Source: Hydnum rufescens UP504 (Eukaryota; Basidiomycota; Agaricomycetes; Cantharellales; Hydnaceae). Taken from it: 64,000 nt of DNA. Made by a program: the position numbers and the translations under genes. The notes below the pieces were generated by a model. The model did no database searches and was not told the origin of the DNA. It was given only the letters and a program-made list of their open reading frames with translations. Positions 1 to 10,935 of the stretch are shown in pieces. The first letter of the stretch is position 1. Each line of letters opens with the position of its first letter. The DNA lies in NCBI GenBank assembly GCA_014904985.1, contig MU129036.1, forward strand, positions 119,749 through 183,748. The letters are read 5' to 3'.

Positions 1-1008
1 GTGGACGATCTCCTAGCCGCAACAAACTCAACAGCTTTCTTAGCCAATGTAAAAGACCGATTAAAGGCCAGCTTCAATATCACTGACCTTGGAGCAGCAC
101 ACTTCATCATCGGCATGGAAATAATACGCGACCGCCCAAACTGGACAATCACCCTGTCCCAGCGATGCTATATCCAAGACATTTGTGAGAGATACGGAAT
201 GGCCGACGCAAACACTGTACGCACCCCCCTGGATCCAAACACCCCCCTCTCCCTCGCCCAATCCCCACAAAATGACACTGAACGTGCTGAGATGAAACCA
301 ATCCCTTACCAGAACATCACCGGATCTCTACTCTATGCAGCCATGGCCACCCGGCCAGACATTGCTTTTGCAGTCGGCTCACTCTGCCGATTCAACTCAA
401 ACTATGGACATGAGCATTGGCTCACTGCCAAACGAGTCATACGCTACCTGAAAGGGACACAAGACCTATCCATAATATACGACGGAAAACTCAACAACGA
501 TTTGTCCGTCATTACTCATGGTTTCAGTGATGCAGACTGGGCCGGCAATATTGACTCTCGCAAATCCACGAGTGGATATGTATTTATGATTGCAGGTGGA
601 GCACTCTCATGGAGTAGCAAGGCACAGACATCCCCTGCACTCTCATCCACTGAGGCTGAGTATGTCAGCTCAACACGCGCCGCACAGGAGGCAATCTGGA
701 TACGGAACTTACTTACGGACCTTGGTTTCAAACCGACCCAACCCACAACCATCTGGTGTGATAACCAGAGTGCCATAGCACTTGCCACCAACTCCACTGA
801 CTCCAGTACGCGCATGAAACACATTGATGTGTGGCACCATTTCATCCACAACACAATAACAACGAAACAAGTGCAGATTCAATGGTGCTCAACCGAAGAT
901 CAAGCCGCTGATGTACTTACCAAAGCTCTTCCCCGCGTAAAACACGATCAATTCGTTCAACTCCTAGGCATAGTCCCTAGATTGCGGGGGGGTGTTGAGA
1001 CGCGGTAA
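1..1008 (+). CDS. Ty1/copia polyprotein, C-terminal RT-RNase H part (5' cut by window edge)
   Basis: The first codons read VDDLL, the second half of the reverse transcriptase catalytic YVDD motif, so the gene begins left of the window. Next come the copia RT thumb region (LGIQ-like GMEI at about residue 37, GSLLYAAMATRPDIAFAV at about 108-125) and RNase H with DADWAGN, STSGYVF, SSTEAEY, WCDNQSA, the KHID block and ADVLTKALP. This order and spacing are typical of Ty1/copia Pol, which copies element RNA into cDNA inside virus-like particles. The frame is open to its stop and codons look unmutated, with normal CpG content, so this copy is younger than the DNA to its right. Whether the whole element is intact cannot be seen. 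Confidence 0.95.
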   Translation: MDDLLAATNSTAFLANVKDRLKASFNITDLGAAHFIIGMEIIRDRPNWTITLSQRCYIQDICERYGMADANTVRTPLDPNTPLSLAQSPQNDTERAEMKPIPYQNITGSLLYAAMATRPDIAFAVGSLCRFNSNYGHEHWLTAKRVIRYLKGTQDLSIIYDGKLNNDLSVITHGFSDADWAGNIDSRKSTSGYVFMIAGGALSWSSKAQTSPALSSTEAEYVSSTRAAQEAIWIRNLLTDLGFKPTQPTTIWCDNQSAIALATNSTDSSTRMKHIDVWHHFIHNTITTKQVQIQWCSTEDQAADVLTKALPRVKHDQFVQLLGIVPRLRGGVETR

Positions 1009-1216
1009 GGCACCACGAACCAATCCGGTACATGCCGAGGCAAGCCCTCGGCTCTTTCCCTCAGTTGTCTATCCCATCTTGGGCGACACTGAGGTAAAGT
1101 CGCATTCGCCACAACCCACGTTATATATCACTTATACATACCTTGTATAGTTCCCGCCTCATTAGGTAATATACAATACAGTTGTCTATCCCATCTCGGG
1201 CGACACTGAGTTCCCA
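993..1216 (+). repeat. Putative 3' LTR of the copia element (right end uncertain)
   Basis: A G-run (polypurine tract) at 985-992 is followed directly by TGTTGAGACGCGG, the expected LTR start, overlapping the last codons of pol. The motif GTTGTCTATCCCATCT occurs twice (about 1065 and 1181). CpG is frequent to about 1210 and almost absent afterwards, which suggests the element ends near there. No 5' LTR lies in the window for comparison, so the right end is a guess. Confidence 0.5.
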
Positions 1217-2841
1217 CCTCATTAGTGCAGCATGAGTGGGTATCTATATTTGCAATCTCTCTACATTGGGCATAGGCCAAATTAAGAGAGCAGGCTGCAT
1301 TGGTGCAAGCCAATTGCACCCTGGAGATCATGAATAACATAGGAGGTGACAGGAGAAAAAGCAGGCACCAGATGGTGGCTTTTTTTTTATGAACCCTGGA
1401 GATCATCAATCTTGGAGAGACAAATTCCTACTACATATAATTCTCCTTTGAGCTTGATTCCCCCGGTAAGCTCATTGTGGCTGGCTATTCAACTTGCTTT
1501 GCTTGTTCAATTGTCAATCCATTGTACATTTATCTGTGGCCTTAGAGGCATATAGAAGCTATGATTATGTAAACAGGCTCATGCAAAACCACTGACCAAT
1601 CCTATGATTAATAGGGGTAAATGTGGCTCTCTGAGAGTGTAATTATTAATTTTCTCTACCAGTTTTGATAGGATCACCTTGAAAAGATAGTGCACAGGAA
1701 GCCACAATTTTTACCTATCAGAGGATATCAAATACAAGCTGAGTAAATAAAATTTCAGTTCCTGCAAAGATATTAATGCAGATCTTATAGTCTCATGGTG
1801 TGTTTTTTTAATTTTCTCAGTCAATTAACATGTGTTTCATTTTCAATAACTACACCTGGAAAGCTGTTGAAAATTCTCATTGAATAATACCCAGGGAACA
1901 ATCAGTGGATAGGAACTCCACTTTCCACAGTTATGCATCTTCATGGCTCAGTTCATGAATATTACCATTTTCCTGATTACTAACAGCAATAATGCACCTG
2001 CTGCCCTATGTCTGATGAAGAGTATATTCAATGCTACTGCATCCATTATTTCTCAAGGGAATTTGTCCAGAAGAAGGGGACAAATAGCCTTGCAATGTCA
2101 TACATCCTTGTTCTCACTTCATTTTTGAATATCTCCTTTAGTTTTAGAGCTTTTGACTTCAAATTTTTTTCATCATGTTTCTGTAATTCCCACCAGTTAC
2201 CTTTTGGGAGAGGGGTCATGCACAATGTATATTAAGAGTAAGAAGAAAGAAATTTGATTGTCATTTCCCTCATCCCCAATCTGGATCATTGAAGAACTGC
2301 TGCTAGTTTTATGGTAAACTCCACTACAAAACTCTCTCTAATCACAGTTTGGACACACTTTCAACAGTAGAACTTTGGATGTGGTTTCAGACCATATTAA
2401 CACTTTTATTAACTGCTAGGAAGAGGTCTGTCTAAGCAGTACATTTTTATATCCAAAGACCATTCCTTCTGTTAAACCTGAAGATTAGGATTGATTCTGT
2501 GGCTCCCTCCTTTTATTCTCATTTCCATTTCACAGACTGTGTGAGGATTGCTCATTAGATTTGTCCATACACCATATATGTCAACATTTGTAAAATCAAC
2601 CTAAACAAGAAGTGTAGTCCATTGTAAATGTGTAGAGGACTATAACAATCAGAGAAGATGATACAGATGCCTATTGTACATTATGGAGAATGTATACAAA
2701 CATAGTGGGAGACTGGTTACCAAGATGGCAGAGGCCATCCATCTGTAGTTGATTATATATGTCTAAGTGACCTTCATATGACATCATGCCATTGTTCTGC
2801 ATACCATCATAAGACCACATTGACAAGTTAGATGAGATGAA
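1217..2841. other. AT-rich, CpG-depleted tract without recognisable gene
   Basis: Only short frames without recognisable domains are present. CpG is almost absent, as in the decayed Helitron to the right. The Helitron 3' terminus (a CTRR end with a hairpin, reading on the minus strand) should lie here or just right of it, but I could not identify it convincingly. Confidence 0.5.
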
Positions 2842-3683
2842 TCATGCTGTGTAGTGTGCTGCACCAAAGTACATAATAGCATGCAAGTCATAGTAAAGAG
2901 TTTGTGCTGTATTAGCAAGGCAAAATGAAATAGATGGTTTTGGGGACACTTTGCAGTATTGGAGTGGATCAAGGCATAAGAAGGGAGTAAACTCTACAAT
3001 ACTCTGATCAAAGGACCACAGACAAGATGATGGGCAGTTTGGGCATGAAGCATTTAGAGATACTCTTTGCTGTGTTGTAAATGGTGTGGTCAGTAGGGCA
3101 GGATACCAAATGTCCCATGAGATGAGTGAATTATTAAAAGGGGTCTGCAATTGTGGTCCAAAATTCAATTCAAAGATCTTCTTCAGGTTGCTGGTGTGCA
3201 GACTGTGGCATGCATAGTGGGAGAACCAGTAGTTTGGACATAGTTGCAGTTGATGCATCAGATTGAAGTGGTGACAATAGGATTGCATCCTTGAGTGAAA
3301 GCCAGCCAGATCAGATCCATGGGTGCCATGGAGTGTCCTCTTCTAAGGTGCATGAAGGTGGATGCTGTGGATGGGGAGGAAGCTAAGAGGTCCCGTATGT
3401 CATCACAAAATTTTTCCAAGGAAACCTGAGATGGAGGTGATAGATGGCCTAAACCTGAAGACAAGACCCAAGCAGAAATTGTGGAGCAGATGCCACCTTG
3501 CATTACAATCATGTCAAGAACATGAGGGTCCATTTCTGTGATCATATGTACAAGAGGAACTAAGGCAGAGTCATAACCACAGGACCAATCTGTAGCATCC
3601 CATCTGCAGACTAGGAGAGTGGACAAAGGTGGGTGGACATTGGAATTGTAGGAGGCTTCCATCTTATGCTGTTTTGTGACTGG
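2842..3683 (-). pseudogene. Helitron C-terminal extension, downstream of the solo LTR
   Basis: Directly left of the solo LTR the minus strand reads TQPVTKQHKMEAS, then CRWDATDWSCGYDSALVPL. This continues, in frame, the helicase frame that stops at the other side of the LTR (NDNVTQ). The frame runs to a stop at 3258, and a second overlapping minus frame (3288-2842) then continues with CPNCPSS and similar cysteine pairs, suggesting a frameshift or an intron. The WSCGYDS stretch resembles the cysteine-containing segment seen in C-terminal extensions of some fungal Helitron proteins. A protease-like role is only an inference. Confidence 0.6.
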
Positions 3684-3688
3684 TTGAG

Positions 3689-4535
3689 TGTCAGGGCGAC
3701 ACTGCTGTCGAAGCCACAAACAGAAAGAGGAAAGAGATTAATTAACCACACGCTATCGCAGTGGGAATCCTGAGTATACACCACACAACAAGGGACACAC
3801 AAGTCTCGCACCTATCGCAGTGGGAATCCTGAGAGATTGAAACTGGTGATCCCCTGACTGCGAAGGGCTATAAATACTATTTCCTGCACACAGCCTCCAA
3901 CCTTCCAGAGCCTTCCGCCGTCTTCCATAACCTTCCGGATCCTCCTAGAATGCCAGCTCCACAGCCCATCAGTCAGCCTCCACAGCCACCATCACTAAGC
4001 CTCACTAAGCTGACGCAGCCGTGTTACGAATCCTGTGCGCACCTCCACATGGCTATGCCCCAACTTCCATATGTATCCCCCTTAGCGTATGTACTTCCAA
4101 GGCAGTGTACGCCTGGGTACTCCAAAGGTGTCCAAAGTGTCAAATGACCGTAATGACGTGGATGGAGTACGGATTGGGACAGGTGATGTGGATTCAGGGA
4201 CTGGGGGTAGAGGAGGAGGAGGGGGAGTCTGGATTGGCAACTCCATGGACTCACGTGGGGAGCAAGGGAACGACAGGTGCTGACAAGGGCGCCAATGCTG
4301 CCACTGGTTGACTACCCAGCCCATAGCCCGCTGGCCGAGGCCTGATAGAACAAGGGCAATAATAATAAGAGAAATGCCAATAATGGCAAGGATGACAATA
4401 ACCCTCGTAGTGAATGGAGGGAGAGAGGATACAAGAGCATTTGAGGAAGTAGGCGCCATATGATAGAGTCGATGAAGAATGATACTCTGACGGGTAAGTC
4501 CTTAGGTGGAAGCAAATGTCAATTTGATCCTGACA
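3689..4535 (-). repeat. Solo LTR (847 bp) inserted in the Helitron, TSD TTGAG
   Basis: The ends are TGTCAGGGCG at the left and GATCCTGACA at the right, so termini are TGTCAGG/CCTGACA. The five bases TTGAG stand on both sides (3684-3688 and 4536-4540), a perfect 5-bp target duplication. A TATA-like TATTTATAG on the minus strand (about 3870) and the repeated motif AGGATTCCCACTGCGATAGG give the minus orientation. CpG is normal inside and nearly absent outside, showing a later arrival. A truncated CpG-depleted relative lies at about 63330-63723. Confidence 0.9.
4082..4459 (-). CDS. Small ORF with one membrane segment inside the solo LTR
   Basis: A 125-residue frame starts at 4459. After a short N-terminus, residues about 20-42 (VIVILAIIGISLIIIALVLS) form a strongly hydrophobic membrane-span candidate. 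A proline-rich tail follows (PPPPPLPPVPES, about 85-100). There is no recognisable family. It lies wholly inside the LTR, between the TSD-flanked ends, so if expressed it would be LTR-encoded. It may be a chance frame; the clear amphipathic layout and the lack of stops in a CpG-rich segment are the only support. Confidence 0.35.
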   Translation of the reverse strand: MAPTSSNALVSSLPPFTTRVIVILAIIGISLIIIALVLSGLGQRAMGWVVNQWQHWRPCQHLSFPCSPRESMELPIQTPPPPPLPPVPESTSPVPIRTPSTSLRSFDTLDTFGVPRRTLPWKYIR

Positions 4536-4540
4536 TTGAG

Positions 4541-5138
4541 TGACATTGTCATTTAGTGTAGAAGTCATGGCCTTATGTTTATTTTGCACTTTAGCAAGAA
4601 CATTGATGGTGATGCTATAGGCATTGGCATCAAGGGCACACTCAGGATCTGGTACTATCATGAGTGGAGAATTGAGACCAGTGTGGTGAACTAATGTATT
4701 GTGAGCCAATGCATCAAGCCTATTGACTTCCTTGACAAGGTAGTGGTTCAGCCTTGGATAGTTTAATTGACCTAATGATAAAATCTCCTTTGTGATAGCC
4801 AGACCTTGACGGGATGTTGCCCGAGAAGCTGAAACATATGATGCTGTGCCTCCAGCTGTCAAATCTGTTGTCACTTGTAGAAGTGTCTTCCCCTGTGCTG
4901 AATGACTTGTGACAGCAAATGCAAGCTGAATGGGGGGTTGATGCTGATGAACCTCTAACTGGAAACTGTTTCCTGAATCTTTGTGGATCATCATTCGTTT
5001 CACAGTACATTGCATTGGTTCAATGGGAAAGTATCCAGTTGGCAAGCCTTCAAGTTTCACAGGACTGTCTGGGAATTCAACAAGTAAGACAGATGCAAAG
5101 TACTGACCATGGCCTGTGTATATTTCTTCAAGGTCCAT
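4541..5138 (-). pseudogene. Helitron helicase C-terminal motifs
   Basis: This segment carries the late superfamily-1 helicase motifs: FAVTSHSAQGKTL (motif V-like) at about residues 75-88 and YVSASRATSRQGLAI (motif VI) at about 100-115. Then RLDALAHNTLV follows, a block common near the end of the Helitron helicase. It is in the same frame as the 5172-5621 piece, separated by a TGA at 5172-5174. The frame runs on into the solo LTR at 4535, where the real protein is interrupted. It would have been part of the PIF1-like DNA helicase that unwinds the donor strand. Confidence 0.8.
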
Positions 5139-5171
5139 TGCACGAAGTATTCCTTGACATCCATTTGTTAT

Positions 5172-5621
5172 TCACAGCTCCTGACATACATTCTTGTTCC
5201 ATAGAATGACAGGAGCCCCAATGTACAGGTCAAGAATGGGAGGAAGATCAACATCAATAGAGTCATGACAGAAATGCTTATGGATATCATTATCAACTAG
5301 GGTCTTTAAGCTTGATGTGTGTGTATGTTTTGCAAAACACTGGATGAGGGGGTGGTCATGTACATTGTTTGCAGCCACCTTGTCAGAATTCAGGATTTGG
5401 CGAGTAGCATTGGTATTTACAATAGCTGTAGTGTCCCTGAAAGCTCCTGATCCTAGGTTGACACCAGCAGGGTTGAGGGAAGATTTTATGAGTCGTGAGT
5501 TGAAGAGTTCCATATCAAGAGATGTGCATTTATGCTCATGCAGGTTCAGGACAGCCTGTGCATACTCTATGTCTGCCCCCATGCGTTTCTGCTCTGTCAT
5601 GTTTATGAGTTTATGACACAA
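5172..5621 (-). pseudogene. Helitron helicase, middle portion after a frameshift
   Basis: The frame continues the PIF1-like helicase after a one-base shift near 5620-5630: the upstream frame ends ...WKTVDCVINS, while this frame reads ...CHKLINMTEQKRMGAD. It contains TNATRQILN and GAPVILWNKNVCQEL, corresponding to the stretch between helicase motifs IV and V in Helitron proteins. It ends at TGA 5172-5174, after which the same frame continues as ITNGCQGILRAMDL, so the stop is a point change. Confidence 0.75.
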
Positions 5622-7456
5622 TCAACTGTCTTCCATGCTATCCTTCCTAGTCTTGCCTTAGCTTCTTCTGTGGATCTTGCTTTATCAGTTGACATAACTG
5701 GCATGTACAATGAATGAGCTTTGACAGGTGGGTGTTGATAGAAGTCACCACAGAAGATAATGTTGATGCCTCCAAACCAGTCATCACACTCCTTTGCATA
5801 TCTCAAGACAGCATCAAGTTCACAGAGCAGTTCAGCACTCAACATTGATACCTCATCAATTAGAACAAAGTCAACATTCTTCCACTCAGCTTGTAGTTCA
5901 TCCTTCTTGTGGAAAGGGATGTCAAACAGAACATCTGTACCAGATTGATTATGGAGATCCCATAGGTCTTTTTTTGATTGATGTATTTTAATGCCCAGGC
6001 CAGTGTGGATTGTCTGACCATCAATGAGAGCAGCTGCCCCACCAGTTGGTGCAAGGAACCTGATGCAATGACCCTGCCCATATCTGGTCATGAGACCTTT
6101 GAATGCTTTAACAACATGTGTTTTTCCAGTACCACCAGGACCAGTCATGAGCATTCGTAATGGTGGGGACTTTTGTATCAACAGGGTCTCCTCCATGACT
6201 GTGTGGAATTGATGTGCTGCAATGCGAAAAGCAATAAGCTGTTTTGAGTTCAGCTTCCAGTCTGTCTCTATGGTTTTTACTATGTCTTCAAAAGATTCAG
6301 ATGCTATATTGACATTGTTACAGAGATCATTGATGTTTTTTGTTGGTGGGGCACCCTCAGTGAAATTGACATTTAGAAAAAGATTACCACTAGATGTTTC
6401 AGATGCTAAAGGATTGGTCTCTATTTGGTGTGTGGGATCCAGTAATGCACGTCTTGTATTGGTTACCAGGACACTTTGATGAGCAATCTGAGACTTCCAA
6501 TGTTTCATGTTGTGAGTGATATGATATTTATCAGGATTACTTAAAGTTCTATCACCAGATGGTGTGATGTCCAAAGGAACAGAAATTGGTGGGTCCATCC
6601 AGCCAGATTCCAATAAAGCAGCACGCATGAGCAATGTGGAGGTGTCAAGTTTGCTCCTTGTTGCATTAATGTCAGCAACCTGAAACACTGAGGCATCATC
6701 AAGGAACTCTTTTGGTATGTTCTCCTTGGCATAATGGTACATGCTCTTAGTCTTCTTGACATTTGACTCCTTCTTCTTCATTCTTTCAGCATCATGTTCA
6801 TCCTCACATTCATGGATAGCATCCCAGTTTAGCATGACAACCTGGCTAAGTGATGAGAAAGGAAAAGAGGTAAATGTGTGCATCAGGTCTCTGTTGAGAA
6901 TCAGTGGCAAGTGTATTGATGAAAAAGGGCTGAAATGTGCTAACATGAAGAGGAAGAACTTGTTCTGGTCTGTTGTACGTCTTGGAATTGAGGTACCAAT
7001 CACACGTGGCACAACTTCTGTACCAGGTCTAGAGATGTCAGGATCAAACACCCTCAGAAGCATGTGGGTTGATGAGTCTGTATGTGGTGGAATCAGTTTG
7101 AATCGAAGATATCGACCCTGTTCTTTGAAATGACCACCCTGCTTTTCCTTTTGAAAGCAACGGACAAAGTCATAAAATGTAATAGTGGCCAGGTCTGGAT
7201 CACGATAGAAGTAGTCATCTGCCTGGTTACTGCAGTAAAGGTTTCCATCATTGTCTGTTGCAATACGGACTTCTGCAGGCTCAAAGTCCAGTGGTTCATC
7301 CTGATGTTCAGTATGTTGTGCATGTTTAGGTGGTGAGTCATTATCATCAGTCTCTTCATTAATGGGGGAATGTCCAGACAAAAAACTGGGATGCATCTTT
7401 TGGAACAATGCTGTAATTGCAAGTGACATCATAGGGACAGTTGCATGAGTTTTCAT
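5603..7456 (-). pseudogene. Helitron PIF1-like helicase domain (Walker A and B intact)
   Basis: A 617-residue open stretch. Motif I (Walker A) is GPGGTGKTHVV at about residue 438; motif Ia is FLAPTGGAAALI; motif II (Walker B) is FVLIDEVSML at about 530; motif III is FCGDFYQHPPV at about 565. This is the PIF1/RecD-like SF1B helicase fused to Rep in Helitrons. The upstream part (about residues 1-400) is the Rep-to-helicase linker found in fungal Helitrons. It is in the same frame as the Rep piece at 7472-7987, separated only by a TGA where related proteins have arginine (RYLRGF). Confidence 0.9.
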
Positions 7457-7471
7457 ACCATCACTGAAACC

Positions 7472-8777
7472 TCATAAGTAACGAACTGCTTGTTGTGCAT
7501 GGATGTTCTGACTTCTGACCATTGCAGCAAGGCATTTGTGCAACAGTTTATGAGCATGTAGAGTAGAATCACACTCTGTCCCTGGTGGTGGAACTGCAGC
7601 AACAGCTTTTGAGAGCATTGTGAGTACTTGATGCATTTTTTCATCATTCTTTGTAATATAATCAGATATGTAGAACATTGCAGCTTTAGCACTTTTCCCA
7701 GAAAGAATACACTTCAGGTCATGATTATGACGTCCAAACACAAGTAAATGTGGATTGAAATAATTGACAGTTGCATCATGACACTTGAGGACAACAGAGT
7801 TAGTGTCCTTGTCAAAGTAAGATGATTCAATGACCTCATGAGGATATTGGAAATGACATTCAGAGCTCCCATATTTATAGCACACTTTCCTATGAGTATG
7901 ACATTGCAAGGCTTCCCCACACAATTTCACCTCAGCCAAAAAGTTATTATCAAAATCAACATCATTGCAATCAGGTGGACATTGTGTTCATGGTTCAAAG
8001 CCAGGGGGAACTATATCCTCAGTGTCTGGAAGATGATGATGAATAATGTCCTCAAAAAAGTCAAAGAACTGTCTCTGCCACTTAGGATCTGTCTTCATTT
8101 TTGTGTGAACATCAGTTGGATTCAAGCCACCATCAAGCCAAATCAAGAAATGTCCATGCAGAACTCCATGATCTGTGAACTCTGCTGTTCCATAATGTGC
8201 TCTAAGCTTTCCAAATAGGCCACCTTCAGGAGTGCTCATGGCTTTTTCATAATCCCAGCCTAACAGATGTGAGAACATGTTATTTATTGAGAATTCAAAG
8301 AAGTCAGCACCAGCAACAGGGTCAGATGCAAGACAAATAGCACGCTCAGAGGCATTAACCAAAGAGGGAAAGTGGTCATCAAGATTTACAAGAGCATCAC
8401 CATACATCACTTGGAAAATGGGGGAATGGCTAGGATTAGGATTCATTGTGAGGTACAGGTGTGGTAGGCCAAAGTATGCAAAGTAAGAACAAATCTCATT
8501 ATGAATCATCAATTTGGAAGCAGTTGAACCTGGGATCTTTGCAGAGATTGCTTTGACTTCTTCAACAAGCTTGAATACATTATGCTGTTGAGGTGTGAGA
8601 TTTGCAATTTTCCCTTCATTTTCAACATGTTTAGCAACTGATAGGAGTAGATCTGGTGTAATTGAAGTCAAAGTTGGGGCAATTGCTTCAAATCGAGATT
8701 TTTTAATTGTGAGGGCACTGTGCAAATGAGATGCATGGCATTGATATATGTTGAGGATGACAAACATGAAGGATCGG
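7472..8777 (-). pseudogene. Helitron Rep (HUH / two-tyrosine) endonuclease domain
   Basis: From 8777 leftwards the frame has the Helitron_like_N features: SYFAYFGLPHLYLTMNPNP, then the metal-binding HUH motif in GVLHGHFLIW, and after the in-frame TGA at 7988-7990 the catalytic tyrosine motif FYISDYITK. Such Rep domains nick and join single strands to start rolling-circle transposition. Both catalytic motifs look preserved; the two TGA codons (7988 and 7472) are what break the frame. The 5' side is cut by the gypsy element at 8778; the frame resumes at 21840 as ...CSFRYH joined to RSFMFVI. Confidence 0.9.
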
Positions 8778-10160
8778 TGTTGGAGGGATAAATCCCTACA
8801 CCATAGAAATCCTCATCCGAGGCCATTTTCCCTACGAACGAATCAATTATATGTCACCGCGCTCATTTAATTTTATCGCCATTCGTTTATTCAAGAAATC
8901 AATTGGATTCCTACCCCTTTCCAACCCATAATATCGCCTCATTCCTTTACCATGTCTACCAGTCAATTTATTGACTATCCATCGGACTTCAACAGTCCTC
9001 ATCAAAAAGGGGCAGTTTATGCCCTACTTCAAGTCCATTTTCTTTGGACAAGGCAATTCAACTTGCCATCTTTCTTCAAGTCTGGATGACTTGCCTGCTC
9101 TTCCAAGCCATCCTATTGCCTTAAGGGCGATGAATTGTGATTATGTAACGACGCGGACCAGGCCTAGTTCCAATTCTGGACTCGCGGATCCATCACATGA
9201 TCCAGATAGGGGCTGCACTACTCTGAAGGAGTATTTTTCGAATTTCTCCGTCATTTTTGATCGGATCGACTCAAAACGACCGCGCCCAGAAAGATACGAA
9301 TCGTACCTATCGAACGGTACCAAACACGAAACGAACGGATCAAAAATGCGGTCCCTGTAACAATATCTTGCCATGATTCATACTCTGAAGGAGTATTTTT
9401 CGAATTTCTCCGTCATTTTTGATCGGATCGACTCGAAACGACCGTGCCCTGAAATCTGTTAAAAATGCGCATCGAACGGTACCAAGGGCAAAACGAGCGG
9501 ACGCGAACTCCATTTTTCACAAGACAACTCCCTCCCCATGACTCCCCCTTTGCTCCACCATTCAAAATAGTGAATTACTTCCGGCCCTCTTATGTCCGAT
9601 GGAGAAGACCCTCAGGGCGACCTATTCCACTTTTCCTTAAGGGAACTTGTCCAGGTTTGAAGGAGGAATAGCATGTAATGTGTCAATCTCCCCTTTTATC
9701 TTGAAATTGGAATATCTCCATCAGTTTTGAAGATTTTAACTTGATTTCTTTTTCTCTGTGTGTCCCTTAAGTCCGACTTTTTCACTTTCTATTGAGTCGA
9801 AGTCTGGATTGTATATTAGGTGCAGCTAGCACACAAATTCAGTAGTTCTCCCCCTCCCTCCAGTTTGAAGCTCCTTGAACAGCTGCTGGTCCCTGGGTGA
9901 TTTCTCACTACAAAAAGCGAATTCTAACTACACTTTGACTAAGGTCTCAAGAAGAGATTCTTAGGGTGTGGTAATTTGACTGAAAGACACATTCTCACTT
10001 AATTGCTTGGGCTTTGTTGGCTCACTGCAATTTCCCCTGTTCAAAAGACCTTCCCCCACTCGAACCTGAACATCCGGATTAGATCTGTGATCCCCTCTTT
10101 CGTCCCCGGCTCAACATCGTGGACAGTAGTTGGATTGGTTTAATAACCATCCTGCTTACA
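8778..10160 (+). repeat. 5' LTR of gypsy element (1383 bp)
   Basis: It starts TGTTGGAGGGATAAATCCC and ends CTGCTTACA, matching 20457-21839. A cassette beginning GAATTTCTCCGTCA and continuing through TCGAACGGTACCAA occurs twice inside (about 9238-9357 and 9397-9530), and related cassettes recur in the internal region. Directly after the LTR, TGGTGGTCCTTACA (10164-10177) is the candidate primer-binding site. Confidence 0.95.
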
Positions 10161-10245
10161 AATTGGTGGTCCTTACAGGGGATCTCAAGTATCTCAATTC
10201 GGACCCCTATTACCAACACTTGCAACAAATTCCCACGTCTCAACA

Positions 10246-10935
10246 ATGTCTTCACCGGCATTCACTCGCATGCCTGGACCTCGTTCCAGAGACGCCCCCA
10301 GGTTTACTGGAAAACGGATTCTACACTTCCTTGCGGAATATGAATTCTGTATGTCCGCAACGGGCCTTACACCAGCCCAGACGGTCCACCAAATCACTCG
10401 TTACTGCGACACAAAGTCCGAGCGATTCATTGAAACACTTGATGAGTACTCGGGCGACGATTGGGCAGATTTTAAGACTCAATTACTCAAGTACTATCCA
10501 TCTGAAGAGGAAAAACCGTATTACAAGATCGATCACCTCATCAAACTAGCTAAGAGGAGTCATAATTTAATGTCTATCCAAAAGTTTGATGAATATATCC
10601 GCCAGTTTAAAGTTATCGCAAAGGCGCTTGAAGATTGCCGGTCTCTATCTGAGACTGATAAACACGACTATTTTTGGAGAGGTCTGAAGCCTCGTACCTT
10701 TTGTGAAAATGTCGCTAATGTCCTCATGAATCTTGAATTGTGGACGGACTTGACGAAACCTCCGCCTATGAATGAGGTTATTAGTACCATGAAAACTCGT
10801 CTCAAACGAGACCTTTACCGAGTTGTTGATGATGATGAAAGCCCGGTGTGGAAGATAAAAACATCCAGTATCAGAAAATGCGAAATCACACCACTTCCAG
10901 CCATTGGAGGATCACATGACCAATTACGAAATTAA
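10246..10935 (+). CDS. Gypsy Gag, N-terminal (capsid-like) part
   Basis: The 229-residue product begins MSSPAFTRMPGPRS and contains APRFTGKRILHFLAEYEFC, then DWADFKTQLLKYYPS and IQKFDEYIRQFKVIAKAL. These are the FxG...F and W..F...L...Y patterns of retrotransposon Gag capsid domains, which pack element RNA. It lies 86 bp after the 5' LTR, as expected. It lacks the CCHC knuckle, which appears only at 12786, after about 1.5 kb of unrelated sequence. Gag therefore looks split by an insertion, or it is joined by splicing. The last codons (about 10850 on) may already be foreign. Confidence 0.75.
   Translation: MSSPAFTRMPGPRSRDAPRFTGKRILHFLAEYEFCMSATGLTPAQTVHQITRYCDTKSERFIETLDEYSGDDWADFKTQLLKYYPSEEEKPYYKIDHLIKLAKRSHNLMSIQKFDEYIRQFKVIAKALEDCRSLSETDKHDYFWRGLKPRTFCENVANVLMNLELWTDLTKPPPMNEVISTMKTRLKRDLYRVVDDDESPVWKIKTSSIRKCEITPLPAIGGSHDQLRN

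Noticed and set aside
516..854. Antisense ORF in the copia RNase H region
   Set aside because: It is a shadow of the strong plus-strand RT-RNase H frame.
4042..4049. TGTGGAGG (minus) as the start of the LTR ending at 3689
   Set aside because: The flanks do not match there, while GATCCTGACA at 4535 gives a perfect TTGAG duplication and restores the Helitron frame.
4719..5010. Alternative minus and plus frames over the Helitron helicase
   Set aside because: They overlap the frame with helicase motifs and have none of their own.
8971..9360. ORF of 129 codons inside the gypsy LTRs (also at 20650)
   Set aside because: It is shared only because the LTRs are identical; the old copy at 55840 has a shortened, shifted frame, so there is no sign of selection for protein.
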